From Myxococcales bacterium (GTDB lineage Bacteria; Myxococcota_A; Polyangia; Nannocystales; Nannocystaceae): DNA of 64,000 bases. The translations under genes were made by a program, and so were the position numbers. Under the pieces are notes generated by a model, which made no database searches, had not been told where the DNA came from, and saw only the letters and a program-made list of their open reading frames with translations. Shown here one piece after another: positions 9,573-17,661 of this stretch. How positions within the stretch are numbered: position 1 is the stretch's first letter; each line of letters opens with the position of its first letter. The stretch spans positions 248,001 to 312,000 of the forward strand of contig JACKDW010000011.1 of the NCBI GenBank assembly GCA_020633295.1, written 5' to 3'.

Positions 9573-10414
9573 CCCGGCGCGAGCGCGCGCGCGAGCGCGG
9601 GCAGCAGCGCGCCCGCATAGCCGTCGACGCGCACCGCCGCGAGCGGGTCACCGCGCGTCGGCCCGAGGTTGAGGATCGCGGTGGGGATCCCGAGGTCCTG
9701 AGCGCGCTTGACGAAGCGGTAGCCCGAGAAGACCGCCAGCGACGAGCCGACGACGAGCAGCGCGCGGGCCTCGGCGAGCATCGCGTAGGCGGCGTCGACC
9801 CGCGCTCGCGGGACGCTCTCGCCGAAGAACACGACGTTGGGCTTGAGGGGGCCGGCGCACGCGCGGCAGTCGACGACTTCGAAGTGCGCGACCGCGGCGT
9901 CCGACACGGTCGCGTCGCCGTCGGGCGCGAGCTCGGCGGCGTGACGCAGCCACCCGGGGTTGCGCGCGAGCAGCCGCGCTTGCAGCTCGGCTCTGGGCTC
10001 GAGCGCCGCGCAGGCGAGGCAGCGGACCTCGGCGAGCGCGCCGTGCAGCTCGATCACGCGCCGGCTGCCGGCCGCGTGGTGCAGCCGGTCCACGTTCTGC
10101 GTGATCACGCCGCGCAGCGGGCCGAGGCGCTCGAGGGTCGCGAGGGCGTGGTGCGCGGGGTTGGGGCGCGCGGCGGACATGCGCGCCCAGCCGATGACCG
10201 AGCGCGCCCAGTAGCGCTTGCGCGCGCCCTCGTCGCGCACGTACTCCTGAAAGCGCACCGGGTTGCGGCTGCGCCGGATCGTGCCCTCGCTGCGGTAGTC
10301 GGGGATCCCCGACTCGGTGCTGCAGCCGGCGCCGGTCAGCGCGACGAATGGCCGATCGGACAGGATGTCGATGAGCTCATCGAGCGCGCGCGGGTCGGTC
10401 GCGTGGGCCTCCAT
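9569..10414 (-). CDS. Sir2-family NAD-dependent protein deacylase
   Basis: 281 residues with the full sirtuin core: NAD-binding GAGCSTESGIPDYR, TQNVDRLH with the conserved Asn-Asp, catalytic His in IELHG, two CxxC-type zinc pairs (RCLACA and DCRACA), VVFFGE and the VGSSLAV nicotinamide-side motif. It removes acyl groups from lysines using NAD+, yielding O-acyl-ADP-ribose. The CobB arrangement that specifies desuccinylation was not clearly seen, so specificity is open. The ATG at 10414 leaves the normal short N-terminus. Confidence 0.92.
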   Translation of the reverse strand: MEAHATDPRALDELIDILSDRPFVALTGAGCSTESGIPDYRSEGTIRRSRNPVRFQEYVRDEGARKRYWARSVIGWARMSAARPNPAHHALATLERLGPLRGVITQNVDRLHHAAGSRRVIELHGALAEVRCLACAALEPRAELQARLLARNPGWLRHAAELAPDGDATVSDAAVAHFEVVDCRACAGPLKPNVVFFGESVPRARVDAAYAMLAEARALLVVGSSLAVFSGYRFVKRAQDLGIPTAILNLGPTRGDPLAAVRVDGYAGALLPALARALAPG

Positions 10415-10499
10415 CGACGATCACCATAGCCGCAGGCCGACCGCGGCGCCGCCTCGGCGCGGGGGCGCGCGGACGCTCGTCAGGCGCGGTGCGGCGCGC

Positions 10500-11567
10500 C
10501 TAGCCGCGCGCGGCCTCGCGGCCCTCGCGGCTCCATCGCATCATCCCGCCGGCCATCGAGGCGACGCGGAAGCCCTTCGCCTCGAGCGCGCGCGCGGCCG
10601 TGCCGGAGCGCGCGCCCGAGAGGCAGACGGTGACGATCGGGGTCTCGGGCAGCCAGTCGCGCGATGTCGCGTCGATCGCGGCGAGCGGCGTGTTGATCGA
10701 GCCGGCGACGCGGCCGCGCTCGGAGCGGAATTCGTGCGGCTCGCGGACGTCGACGAGCGTGACCTCATGGCCATGTTCTTCGACCCAGGCAGGCGCGACC
10801 TCGGGGACGCCGCCCGCGGTCCGCGTGATCGGGGCCCAGGCGAGCTCGGGCGGCGCCTCGGCGGCCATCATCGCGTCGCTCGGGAGCATCCCGCACCGCA
10901 GGTTCGCCGGCAGCGCGGTGTCGATCTTCTGCGGGTACTGCAGCTTGAGGTCGGACATGATCTGCACGAACTCGTCCTCGCTGCGCCCGCCCCCGAGGCG
11001 GCGGTTGTGGGCCTTCTCCTCGCCCACGGTCGTCACGGTGCGGCCGCGGTAGTCGTGGCCCGGGTAGAGCTTCGTGTCGTCGGGGAGCGAGAAGATCTGC
11101 GTGTGGATCGAGCGGTACAGCAGCCGGGGATCACCCTGTTGAAAGTCGGTGCGGCCGCAGCCGCGGATCAGCAGCGCGTCGCCGGTGAACGCGGCGCCGC
11201 CGGCGTGATCGACGTAGGCCACGCAGCCGCTGGTGTGACCCGGGGTCGCGCGGACCTCGAGCGCGCGCGCGCCGAAGCGAATCTCGTCGCCGTCGCCGAC
11301 GAGCACGTCAGCGCAGGGCGCTCCGCCGTTGCGCGAGACCACGGTCTTGGCGCCGAGGCGCTGCCGGAGCAGCCCCGAGGCGGTGACGTGGTCGGCGTGC
11401 ACGTGGGTGTCGAGGACGTACTTCAGCGTCAGGTCGAGCTCGGCGAGCAGCTCCACGTCGCGCTCGATTTGATCGCGGACCGGATCGATCAACACGGCCT
11501 CACCTGCGTCCGCGAGCAGGTACGTGTACGTCGACGACTGGGGATCAAACAGCTGACGGAAGAGCAT
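10500..11567 (-). CDS. persulfide dioxygenase-rhodanese fusion (ETHE1-like MBL fold)
   Basis: 355 residues. The N-terminal ~240 form a metallo-beta-lactamase fold of the ETHE1 type, with metal ligands THVHADH, His in TPGHTSG, Asp in FTGDALLIRGCGRTDF, and His in YPGHDY. A rhodanese domain follows (~270-350) with DVREPHEF and an active-site loop CLSGARS. Family chemistry: glutathione persulfide + O2 to sulfite + glutathione, with the rhodanese moving sulfane sulfur between thiols. It is divergent from the sulfide:quinone oxidoreductase, which supplies the persulfide. A GAGGAA ribosome site precedes the ATG. A sigma-54-type promoter lies 34 bp upstream. Confidence 0.92.
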   Translation of the reverse strand: MLFRQLFDPQSSTYTYLLADAGEAVLIDPVRDQIERDVELLAELDLTLKYVLDTHVHADHVTASGLLRQRLGAKTVVSRNGGAPCADVLVGDGDEIRFGARALEVRATPGHTSGCVAYVDHAGGAAFTGDALLIRGCGRTDFQQGDPRLLYRSIHTQIFSLPDDTKLYPGHDYRGRTVTTVGEEKAHNRRLGGGRSEDEFVQIMSDLKLQYPQKIDTALPANLRCGMLPSDAMMAAEAPPELAWAPITRTAGGVPEVAPAWVEEHGHEVTLVDVREPHEFRSERGRVAGSINTPLAAIDATSRDWLPETPIVTVCLSGARSGTAARALEAKGFRVASMAGGMMRWSREGREAARG

Positions 11568-11599
11568 GGTCGGTTCCTCGGCGAGTCACCGGCGATTCA

Positions 11600-11615
11600 A
11601 GCACGTTCGGTACCA
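11600..11615 (-). promoter_or_regulatory. sigma-54 promoter for the persulfide dioxygenase gene
   Basis: Read on the minus strand, TGGTACCGAACGTGCT has GG (-24) and GC (-12) exactly 12 bases apart. The predicted start of transcription near 11590 leaves a 20-25 base leader before the ATG at 11567. It is the weaker half of a divergent pair. Confidence 0.6.
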
Positions 11616-11637
11616 GCCGCGCACGTCTCGTCATGGC

Positions 11638-11665
11638 GAGAAATACGTAGAAATTTCAAACGACT
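11638..11665. promoter_or_regulatory. candidate enhancer-binding site in the divergent sulfide promoter region
   Basis: An AT-rich patch in a GC-rich spacer holds GAGAAAT (11638-11644) and GAAATTTC (11650-11657), followed by AAACGACT. The segment AATTTCAAACGACT differs at only two of 14 positions from AATTTCAGACGAGT at 15672-15685, beside another sigma-54 promoter. This could be a binding site for an NtrC-type activator. The assignment is inference from shared sequence and position. Confidence 0.35.
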
Positions 11666-11808
11666 AGACTGCCTCGGCGGCGCGCGAGAAAGCGCGGGCT
11701 CGGGCCCGTCGCGACGGGTGATGCGACTGTGAGCGGCGGCGGCGCGACGGTTTGCAGCGCCGCTGCGTAGAAGGGGTCGTGTCGCCTCGTTTCTCGCCGT
11801 CGTCGGTC

Positions 11809-11824
11809 TGGCACGCCGACTGCA
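11809..11824 (+). promoter_or_regulatory. sigma-54 promoter for sulfide:quinone oxidoreductase
   Basis: TGGCACGCCGACTGCA matches the TGGCACG-N4-TTGCA consensus at nearly every position. GG is at 11810-11811 and GC at 11822-11823, the correct 12-base register. Transcription would begin near 11835, about 30 bases before the GTG start at 11865. Confidence 0.78.
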
Positions 11825-11864
11825 GAGAGTGGAGACGGGGCCGGAGCCCCAACAAGGAGGAACC

Positions 11865-13052
11865 GTGGACCAGCAGTTCAAGGTTGTCATTGTCGGCGGT
11901 GGTACCGGCGGCATCACTGTGGCGGCGCGGCTTCGACGCGCGCGTCCGGAGCTCGAGATCGCGATCATCGAGCCCGCGACCAAGCACTACTACCAGCCCC
12001 TCTGGACGCTCGTGGGCGGCGGCGCGGCGCGGCGCGAGAGCACCGAGCGCGAGATGGCCGACGTGATCCCCAAGGGCGTCACGTGGATTCGCGACTACGT
12101 TGAAGGTTTCGAGCCCGAGGCGAACGCGCTCACGACGCGCAGCGGCGCGCGCATCGGCTACGAGTTCTTGGTCGTCGCGCCGGGCATCCAGATCGACTGG
12201 GGCGCGATCGACGGGCTGGAGGAGGCGCTCGGCCATGACGGCGTGTGCAGCAACTACTCGTACGAGTTCGTGAACTCGACCTGGGCGGCGATCCAGGCGA
12301 CCGGCGACGGCAACGCGATCTTCACGTACCCGAACACGCCCATCAAGTGCGGCGGCGCGCCGCAGAAGATCATGTGGCTCGCCGAGCATCACTTCCGCCG
12401 CGCGGGCGTGCGCGAGCGGATCAACGTCATCTTCGCGTCGGCGGGCGCGTCGATCTTCGGGGTCCCGAAGTACCGCGACGCGCTGCAGAAGCTGGTCGAG
12501 GAGCGCGGGATCGACACGCGGTTTCGCCACAACCTCGTGGCGCTGCGCCCGGGATCGCGCGAGGCCGTGTTCCAGCGGCTCGACAACGACGAGGAGGTCA
12601 TCCTGAAGTACTCGATGATCCACGTCGCGCCGCCGATGAGCGCGCCCGAGTTCGTGCGGCGCAGCCCGCTGGCGAACGCGGCCGGCTGGGTCGAGGTCGA
12701 CAAGAGCACGACGCAGCACGTGCGCTACAGCAACGTCTTCGCGCTCGGCGACGCGAGCAGCCTCCCGACGTCGAAGACCGGCGCGGCGATCCGCAAGCAG
12801 GCGCCGGTCACGGTCGAGGCGCTGCTCGCGGTCATGGACGGCCGCGCGCCGCAGGGCGGCTACGACGGCTACACCTCGTGTCCGCTCGTGACCGGCTACG
12901 GGCGCCTGATCCTCGCCGAGTTCGACTACGACGGGAAGCCGGCCGAGACCTTCCCCTTTGACCAGAGCAAGGAGCGCCTGAGCATGTACCTGCTCAAGAA
13001 GTACGCGCTCCCGCAGATGTACTGGCGGGGGATGCTGCGCGGCGTCGCGTAG
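11865..13052 (+). CDS. sqr: sulfide:quinone oxidoreductase (eukaryotic-like type II)
   Basis: 395 residues from GTG 11865, preceded by a strong AAGGAGG at 11854-11860. An N-terminal FAD-binding GGGTGGI is followed by the type II SQR signature YYQPLWTLVGGG. Two redox cysteines are present: Cys162 in IKCGGAPQK and Cys339 in TSCPLV, corresponding to the disulfide pair of human SQOR. Role: oxidise sulfide at the inner membrane, pass electrons to quinone, and load sulfur on a thiol acceptor as persulfide. The divergent persulfide dioxygenase-rhodanese is the next enzyme of the pathway. A sigma-54 promoter upstream suggests activator-dependent expression. Confidence 0.93.
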   Translation: MDQQFKVVIVGGGTGGITVAARLRRARPELEIAIIEPATKHYYQPLWTLVGGGAARRESTEREMADVIPKGVTWIRDYVEGFEPEANALTTRSGARIGYEFLVVAPGIQIDWGAIDGLEEALGHDGVCSNYSYEFVNSTWAAIQATGDGNAIFTYPNTPIKCGGAPQKIMWLAEHHFRRAGVRERINVIFASAGASIFGVPKYRDALQKLVEERGIDTRFRHNLVALRPGSREAVFQRLDNDEEVILKYSMIHVAPPMSAPEFVRRSPLANAAGWVEVDKSTTQHVRYSNVFALGDASSLPTSKTGAAIRKQAPVTVEALLAVMDGRAPQGGYDGYTSCPLVTGYGRLILAEFDYDGKPAETFPFDQSKERLSMYLLKKYALPQMYWRGMLRGVA

Positions 13053-13064
13053 CGGCCCAGGGCT

Positions 13065-14102
13065 TCAGGCCGACGCGCGCGGCTCGTGCGTCGGCTTGAA
13101 CTCGAGCTCGAGCCCGGGCAGCTGCCCGCGCTGGGAGAACCACGCGTAGAGGTCGCGGACGGTCTCGGCGGTCGGGCGCGGCTCGTGGCCGAGCTCGCGC
13201 GCGGCCTTGTCGCGCTGGTACTGGACGCCGAGCATCAGCACGTCGATCGACTCGCGCGTGTACAGCGGCTCGGTGCGGGTGATCTTCGCGGCGGTCTCCA
13301 GGATCGGCGCGAACGCGCGCGCTAGTCTGTAGGGACAGGTGAGTCGCGGCGCCGCCACGCCGGTGACGGCGGAGGCCATCGCGCCCAGCTGGTCGATGCT
13401 GTGGAGGTGCCCGGTCACGAGGTAGCTCTCGCCGGTGCGCCCGCGCGTCGCCGCGGCGATCGTGCTCGCGGCGACGTCGCGCACGTCGACGAAGTCGAAG
13501 CCGCCGGAGAGCAGCATGGGCAGGCGCCGGTGGTACAGGTCCAGGAACACCTTGCCGAGGCGCGACGGGGCGTAGTCGTAGGGCCCGATGATCCCCGAGG
13601 GGTGGAGGATGACCGCGTCGAGCCCGCGCTTGATCCACGCGCGGACGACTCGCTCGCCGTCGGCCTTGCTGCGGTCGTAGGCCGGCGCGCCGCTCGTCGC
13701 GTCGACGCGCGCGCGCGTCTCGTCGAAGGGCACGCGCCCGCGGTCGTGCTGGAACGCGTGCACCGAGCACAGGTGCACGAGGCGGCGGACCTTCGCGTCG
13801 TGGGCCGCCGCGCACATGTTGCCCACGCCGCGAACGTTGACCTCGTGGACCAGCCCGCCCATGGGGCCGACGATCGAGATCACCGCGGCGAGGTGGTAGA
13901 CGACGTCGACGCCGTCACACAGCGCGCGCAGCGAGGCGGGGTCGCGGACGTCGCCGCGCATGAGCTCGACGTCGAGCCCGGCGAGCTGCGGCGGCGACGG
14001 CTCGCGCGCGAGCACGCGGACGCGGTCACCTCGCGCGAGCAGCTGGCGAACCAGGTTCGCCCCGACGTGTCCTGTGGGTCCTGTGACGGCGACGAGGGTC
14101 AT
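13065..14102 (-). CDS. NAD(P)-dependent extended SDR (epimerase / dihydroflavonol-reductase-like)
   Basis: 345 residues. Rossmann motif TGPTGHVGANLV at the N-terminus (the extended-SDR TGxxGxxG pattern), YHLAA, then the catalytic Tyr/Lys pair in YDRSK, and HPSGIIGPYD. This family acts on sugar nucleotides, sterol or phenolic carbonyls; 3-beta-hydroxysteroid dehydrogenases also belong to it. Given the sterol-pathway homologue elsewhere in the window a steroid role is possible, but nothing local proves it. It is convergent with SQR, 12 bp apart, and lies downstream of the two-helix membrane gene on the same strand. Confidence 0.82.
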   Translation of the reverse strand: MTLVAVTGPTGHVGANLVRQLLARGDRVRVLAREPSPPQLAGLDVELMRGDVRDPASLRALCDGVDVVYHLAAVISIVGPMGGLVHEVNVRGVGNMCAAAHDAKVRRLVHLCSVHAFQHDRGRVPFDETRARVDATSGAPAYDRSKADGERVVRAWIKRGLDAVILHPSGIIGPYDYAPSRLGKVFLDLYHRRLPMLLSGGFDFVDVRDVAASTIAAATRGRTGESYLVTGHLHSIDQLGAMASAVTGVAAPRLTCPYRLARAFAPILETAAKITRTEPLYTRESIDVLMLGVQYQRDKAARELGHEPRPTAETVRDLYAWFSQRGQLPGLELEFKPTHEPRASA

Positions 14103-14224
14103 GGCTCCGGGGCGCGGGGCGTTGCGGACCCTCGCGCGTTACCGGGATATCCGATCAGCCAGGCGCCCGCAGCCGCGGGGCCGGGGATTCTGGAAAAAAC
14201 CCCCAGCGGTGTGACGCGCACCAC

Positions 14225-14815
14225 TCACGCGCCGCGCGGCAGCGCGTCAGGCGCTCGGCGCACGGGCACGGCCGCCTCGAGGGCCGTGAGCGCGTGTTCG
14301 CAGTCGCGGGCGAAGGCCGAGCGCGCGCGCGCGCCGGGGAACAGCCAGAACATCACGGCGAACACGAGCGCGATGCCGCCGACCGCGTTCCCGGTGATCA
14401 GGGCCGGGAGCGCGACGGCGACGAGCAGCGCGGCCGCGAGCTTGCCCGCCCTCTCGAAGGTGAACACCTGCGGGTGCGGCCGCAGCTCGATGTTGATCGC
14501 CGAGCCGGGGCCGTCGTCACGGGCCTCGATCGTGCCGCGCACGATCGGCTGAAACGGCGTGACCTCGCGGCCGCGGTTGGTCTCGCTGATGGCGAAGCGC
14601 GTCCCGAACAGCGCGCCGAAGAACGGCCGGGGGGTCACCGGCGCGTGCAGCACTCGGACCACGATGCCCGCGCCGCTGAGCTTGGCGATGAGCGCGAACT
14701 CGCGTCCGGTCTCCTCGACCACCTCGGCGAGCTGCGTCCGCAGCTCCGTCGGGGGCAGCTCGCTGCGGAGCGTGTGCCGCTGAATGAGCCGGGGTCCGGT
14801 CACGCGGCGGAGCAT
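14225..14815 (-). CDS. hypothetical membrane protein with two C-terminal helices
   Basis: 196 residues, not matched to a known family. The first ~125 residues are soluble with mixed strand/helix character. Two adjacent hydrophobic segments follow (~128-163) and then a basic C-terminal helix, so the protein is likely anchored in the inner membrane with a cytoplasmic N-terminal domain. No ribosome site stands out before the ATG at 14815. It starts 54 bp after the 47-residue membrane gene and probably shares its sigma-54 transcript. Confidence 0.6.
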   Translation of the reverse strand: MLRRVTGPRLIQRHTLRSELPPTELRTQLAEVVEETGREFALIAKLSGAGIVVRVLHAPVTPRPFFGALFGTRFAISETNRGREVTPFQPIVRGTIEARDDGPGSAINIELRPHPQVFTFERAGKLAAALLVAVALPALITGNAVGGIALVFAVMFWLFPGARARSAFARDCEHALTALEAAVPVRRAPDALPRGA

Positions 14816-14869
14816 ACCCGGCGCGCGCGTGGCGGGGAATTCCTCGCGCGCGCAGGAGCTCGACGCGAC

Positions 14870-15013
14870 TCAGTGCTGCTCTTGGTGCGGCTCGATGCTC
14901 CGCATGAACAGGTAGAGTCCGATGACGCCGACGCAGCCGAGCAGCCACAGCGCGACGAGCATGAGCGTGGAGGACGGGTCGAGGGCGACAAGGCTGGTGT
15001 TGATGAGCGACAT
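14870..15013 (-). CDS. 47-residue single-helix membrane protein, sigma-54 controlled
   Basis: ATG at 15013 is preceded on the minus strand by GAGGAGAG at good spacing. The product has a short polar head (MSLINTSLVALDPSS), one hydrophobic helix (~17-37) and a tail ending HQEQH. It resembles the 36-residue protein at 15481-15591: both have NTS near the start and a T-x-M-L-x-A-L pattern entering the helix. Size and shape recall tiny subunits of respiratory complexes (CcoQ/CcoM class), but no family was recognised. A near-consensus sigma-54 promoter sits 65 bp upstream. Confidence 0.65.
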   Translation of the reverse strand: MSLINTSLVALDPSSTLMLVALWLLGCVGVIGLYLFMRSIEPHQEQH

Positions 15014-15480
15014 GATCTCTCTCCTCGTGGGATGGATCCGGGGTGGCGGCTGGGCCTCCGCCGGCGTCTCCAGGTTGTGCAATCGTCGTGCCCGTCGCGC
15101 GCCTGTCAGGGCGCCCGTGATCCGGCGAGCGCGGGCCGCTCGCGGTCGATCTCGAGGGGCGCGCGCGGGCGCAGGTCGACGTGTGAGCGAGGGGCGGGGA
15201 CGATGTCGCGGAGGACGGGGAGTCTTCCGCGACGCCCCGATCCATATGTCTTTTTGTTAATGTCTCGAGTCACGGGTCACGCGCGCCGGCGCGTGACGGC
15301 GACGTGCTCCCGCCGCTGGCGGATCGACGCGGCCACAGCCGTCAAGTCGCGGGTTGATCGCGCGCGCTCCAGTCGCTCCTCGAGAGCGACGAGCGGTCAC
15401 GCTCGCACCACGAGCAACAGCGCGGACGCGAGACGCGTCCGCGCTCACAGCGCGGTGTCCTGGTTCTTCGCTCCGCTCCG
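15014..15480. other. 467-bp intergenic region between the two tiny membrane genes
   Basis: It holds the sigma-54 promoter at 15078-15093 and, about 90 bp further upstream of it, an 8-bp inverted repeat GTCGCGGA/TCCGCGAC (around 15200-15230) that could be a protein-binding site. A short AT-rich patch with TTTTTGTTAA lies near 15250-15262. No convincing coding sequence was seen; open frames here have the composition of antisense shadows. Confidence 0.5.
15078..15093 (-). promoter_or_regulatory. sigma-54 promoter for the 47-residue membrane protein gene
   Basis: On the minus strand GGGCACGACGATTGCA matches TGGCACG-N4-TTGCA except at the first base. GG and GC are 12 bases apart. The predicted start is near 15067, giving a ~54-base leader to the ATG at 15013. 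Confidence 0.75.
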
Positions 15481-15591
15481 TTACGGGCGGTGGCCGCCGG
15501 GGCCGCGCAGGTAGGCGTACAGGAACGCGAACAGCGCGAGCATGAAGGTGGTGTTGATGGCGGCGATGGCGAAGCTGTAGGACGTATTCAT
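15481..15591 (-). CDS. 36-residue single-helix membrane protein, sigma-54 controlled
   Basis: A very short gene: ATG 15591, stop TAA 15481-15483. The head is MNTSYSFAIAAINTT, followed by one hydrophobic helix (FMLALFAFLYAYLR) and a Gly/Pro/His tail. It is similar in layout to the 47-residue protein downstream, suggesting a pair of related small membrane proteins. Support for reality: a sigma-54-like promoter ending ~39 bp upstream, normal GC3-rich codon use, and a sensible membrane-protein composition. No database family is known to me. The ribosome site is poor. Confidence 0.55.
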   Translation of the reverse strand: MNTSYSFAIAAINTTFMLALFAFLYAYLRGPGGHRP

Positions 15592-15629
15592 GGTGTGTAC
15601 CGTCGGGCGGGTCGACGCTTGTCCTGTTG

Positions 15630-15645
15630 TGCAGGCCGTGCGCCC
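15630..15645 (-). promoter_or_regulatory. sigma-54-like promoter for the 36-residue membrane protein gene
   Basis: On the minus strand GGGCGCACGGCCTGCA has GG and GC in the 12-base register and keeps CTGCA at -12. The -24 element is less perfect than the others. The start would be near 15619, ~28 bases before the ATG. An AT-rich patch with AATTTCAGACGAGT lies at 15672-15685, just upstream. Confidence 0.55.
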
Positions 15646-15890
15646 GAAGGCCTTCGAAGAAGAACATCAATAATTTCAGACGAGTCGCGCGTCCGGTTCG
15701 GGGGCTGCGCGACGGCCGGGCGCGACGGGCGGGGGATAATCCGCGAAGGCTGGGGGAGATTTCGCGGGGGCTTTGGCGGCCTCTTGGCCGGCGAGTCCCA
15801 CTGTTTGGCGCGCGCAGGTCGTCCGACCCGGCGCGATTACGGCGCTGCGGAATTTTCCACACCCGCTCGCGCGGAGGCCGACATCAACGG

Positions 15891-17405
15891 CTAGGACAGC
15901 GCGTCTTCGATCGTGGCGAGCAGCTGGGGCTCGCTGAAGGGCTTCTCGAGGGTCAACGCGTCGGCGGCGATCCGCCCGTTCTCGATCAGGTACTGCCGGT
16001 CGTGGGCCGACATGTACACGATGTTGATCTCCGGGCAGCGCGACTGGATCTCGCGCGCGAGCGCGTCACCGGAGGTGTCCGGGAGCACCATGTCGGTCAG
16101 CAGCAGCGCGGGGGACGGCTCCGAAGCGCGCTCGAGGTGGCGCCCGGCGTCGGCGCCGCTGCGGGCCTCGATCACTTTAAAGCCGTTCTTGGAGAGGTAG
16201 TGGCGGATCGTCATGCGCACCAGATCGTCGTCCTCCACCACGAGGATGGTGTTAGAGCGAGGGTGCTCGACGGCGCGCGGCTCCGCGCCGGCGGGGACAG
16301 ACGGCGGCGTGGGGGCGAGCGGCAGGCGAATGATGAAGCGCGTGCCGACCCCCAGCTCGCTCTCGAGCTCGATGGTCCCGCCGCACCCGTGGATGATGGC
16401 GTAGGCCGTGGAGAGGCCGAGCCCCGTCCCCTCGGCTTCGCCCCGGGTCGTGAAGAACGGCTCGAAGACCTTGGCCTGGACCTCGCGCGACATGCCGCAG
16501 CCGGTGTCGCGCACGGCGAGCGTGATCACGTCGTCCTCGACCGTGACCGTGAGGTGGAGCTGACCGCCGTTGGGCATGGCGTGGCGCGCGTTGACGATGA
16601 GGTTCATCAACACCTGCTCGAGCTGACCCGAGTGGGCGCGGACCCAGGCGGGCGTCGGCGCCGTGGTCACGCGGAGCTCGACGTCGGCGCCGAGGAGCCC
16701 GGTGAGCATGCGCTGCGTGTCATCCACGAGCGTGTTGAGGTCGAGGACGATGGACTCGTCGGGGGATTTTCGGCTGAAGGCGAGCAGCTTCGCGACGATC
16801 GCGGAGCCCCTGCGCGCGGCCTCGCGCAGGGTCTCGACGTGCTCGCGCGCCTCGAGGCTCGGTCCCTGCTTGAGGTGCTCGAGGGCCATGTCCGAGCAGC
16901 CGATGATGCCCATGAGGAGGTTGTTGAAGTCGTGCGCGATTCCGCTGGTGAGGCGCCCGACCGCCTCCATCTTCTGGGCCTGGAGAAACTCGCGCTCGAG
17001 CTTCTTGACGCTGGTGAGGTCGCGGAGAATTCCCGTGAAGAGGCGCTCTCCCCCGATCCGCGCCTCGCCCACCGAGAGGTGCAGGGGGAACTCCGAGCCG
17101 TCCTTGCGCCGACCGATGACCTCGCGGCCGACGCCGATGATGCGCCTGGGACCTCCAGAGAGGTAGGACTGGATGTAGCGCCCGTGCTGCTCCCGGTCAG
17201 GAGAGGGCATCAGGACCGAGACGTCGTGACCGATGAGCTCGTCGCGGGAGTAGCCGAACATCGCGCGGGCGGCCGGGTTCACCGCCTCGATACATCCACG
17301 CGCGTCAATCGTGATGATGCCGTCGACCGCCGCGTTTACGATCGCGCTCAAGCGGGCGATCGATTTGGCCGGGTTCTCCCCGCCGTGGAGATCGGCGTTC
17401 TGCAT
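15891..17405 (-). CDS. FixL-like haem-PAS histidine kinase with C-terminal receiver
   Basis: 504 residues from ATG 17405. A PAS domain (~20-130) matches FixL closely: LMPSPDREQHGRYIQ, then RRIIGVGREVIG and RRKDGSEFPLHLSVGE. His74 and Arg94 fall 20 residues apart, the same as haem-ligand His200 and oxygen-gating Arg220 of Bradyrhizobium FixL. A HisKA H-box (SGIAHDFNNLL), HATPase motifs (NLIVNARHAM, GTGLGLS) and a receiver with VVEDDD, Asp in LLTDMVLPD and Lys in LEKPF follow. Predicted role: oxygen (or CO/NO) sensing kinase feeding a phosphorelay. No membrane helix, so it is a soluble sensor. It is divergent from the NtrC-type gene pair. A possible earlier TTG start at 17444 is less likely because it lies upstream of the predicted transcript start. 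Confidence 0.88.
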   Translation of the reverse strand: MQNADLHGGENPAKSIARLSAIVNAAVDGIITIDARGCIEAVNPAARAMFGYSRDELIGHDVSVLMPSPDREQHGRYIQSYLSGGPRRIIGVGREVIGRRKDGSEFPLHLSVGEARIGGERLFTGILRDLTSVKKLEREFLQAQKMEAVGRLTSGIAHDFNNLLMGIIGCSDMALEHLKQGPSLEAREHVETLREAARRGSAIVAKLLAFSRKSPDESIVLDLNTLVDDTQRMLTGLLGADVELRVTTAPTPAWVRAHSGQLEQVLMNLIVNARHAMPNGGQLHLTVTVEDDVITLAVRDTGCGMSREVQAKVFEPFFTTRGEAEGTGLGLSTAYAIIHGCGGTIELESELGVGTRFIIRLPLAPTPPSVPAGAEPRAVEHPRSNTILVVEDDDLVRMTIRHYLSKNGFKVIEARSGADAGRHLERASEPSPALLLTDMVLPDTSGDALAREIQSRCPEINIVYMSAHDRQYLIENGRIAADALTLEKPFSEPQLLATIEDALS

Positions 17406-17444
17406 GGTTCTTGGCTCACCATCAGGGGGCATTAGGTGAAACAA

Positions 17445-17460
17445 TGCGGCGATACCGCCG
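17445..17460 (-). promoter_or_regulatory. weak sigma-54-like element before the FixL-like kinase
   Basis: On the minus strand CGGCGGTATCGCCGCA has GG and GC in register but a poor -24 context. The predicted start ~17434 would support the ATG at 17405. In GC-rich DNA a match of this quality can arise by chance. Confidence 0.3.
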
Positions 17461-17532
17461 ACTCGTGAAGGGACGATGACATATTTTCGTCAGGATCGCG
17501 CGACCACCTCCCGGCGTGAGAGGGGAATTTTT

Positions 17533-17556
17533 TTGAGAAAGGGAAAAATTTCTCGA
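17533..17556. promoter_or_regulatory. candidate enhancer: inverted repeat TTGAGAAA / TTTCTCGA
   Basis: TTGAGAAA (17533-17540) and TTTCTCGA (17549-17556) form a 7-of-8 dyad separated by eight bases. It lies ~106 bp upstream of the -24 element of the NtrC-type gene, a typical distance for an enhancer-binding protein site. Similar half-sites occur near 11638 and 24977. Confidence 0.42.
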
Positions 17557-17661
17557 TAAATTCTACAGGAACGCGCGGGGAGAGCGCGGAAAATCTCGCG
17601 TTTTCTGAGTTGCGCGCGTGTTTTCGGTGGTTTTCCCCACAGCGTCCTCACGATCTGGCCG

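Noticed and set aside
14160..14225. Possible intrinsic terminator with a T6 run on the minus strand near 14190-14205
   Set aside because: The T run follows GGGGG but no convincing stem could be drawn.
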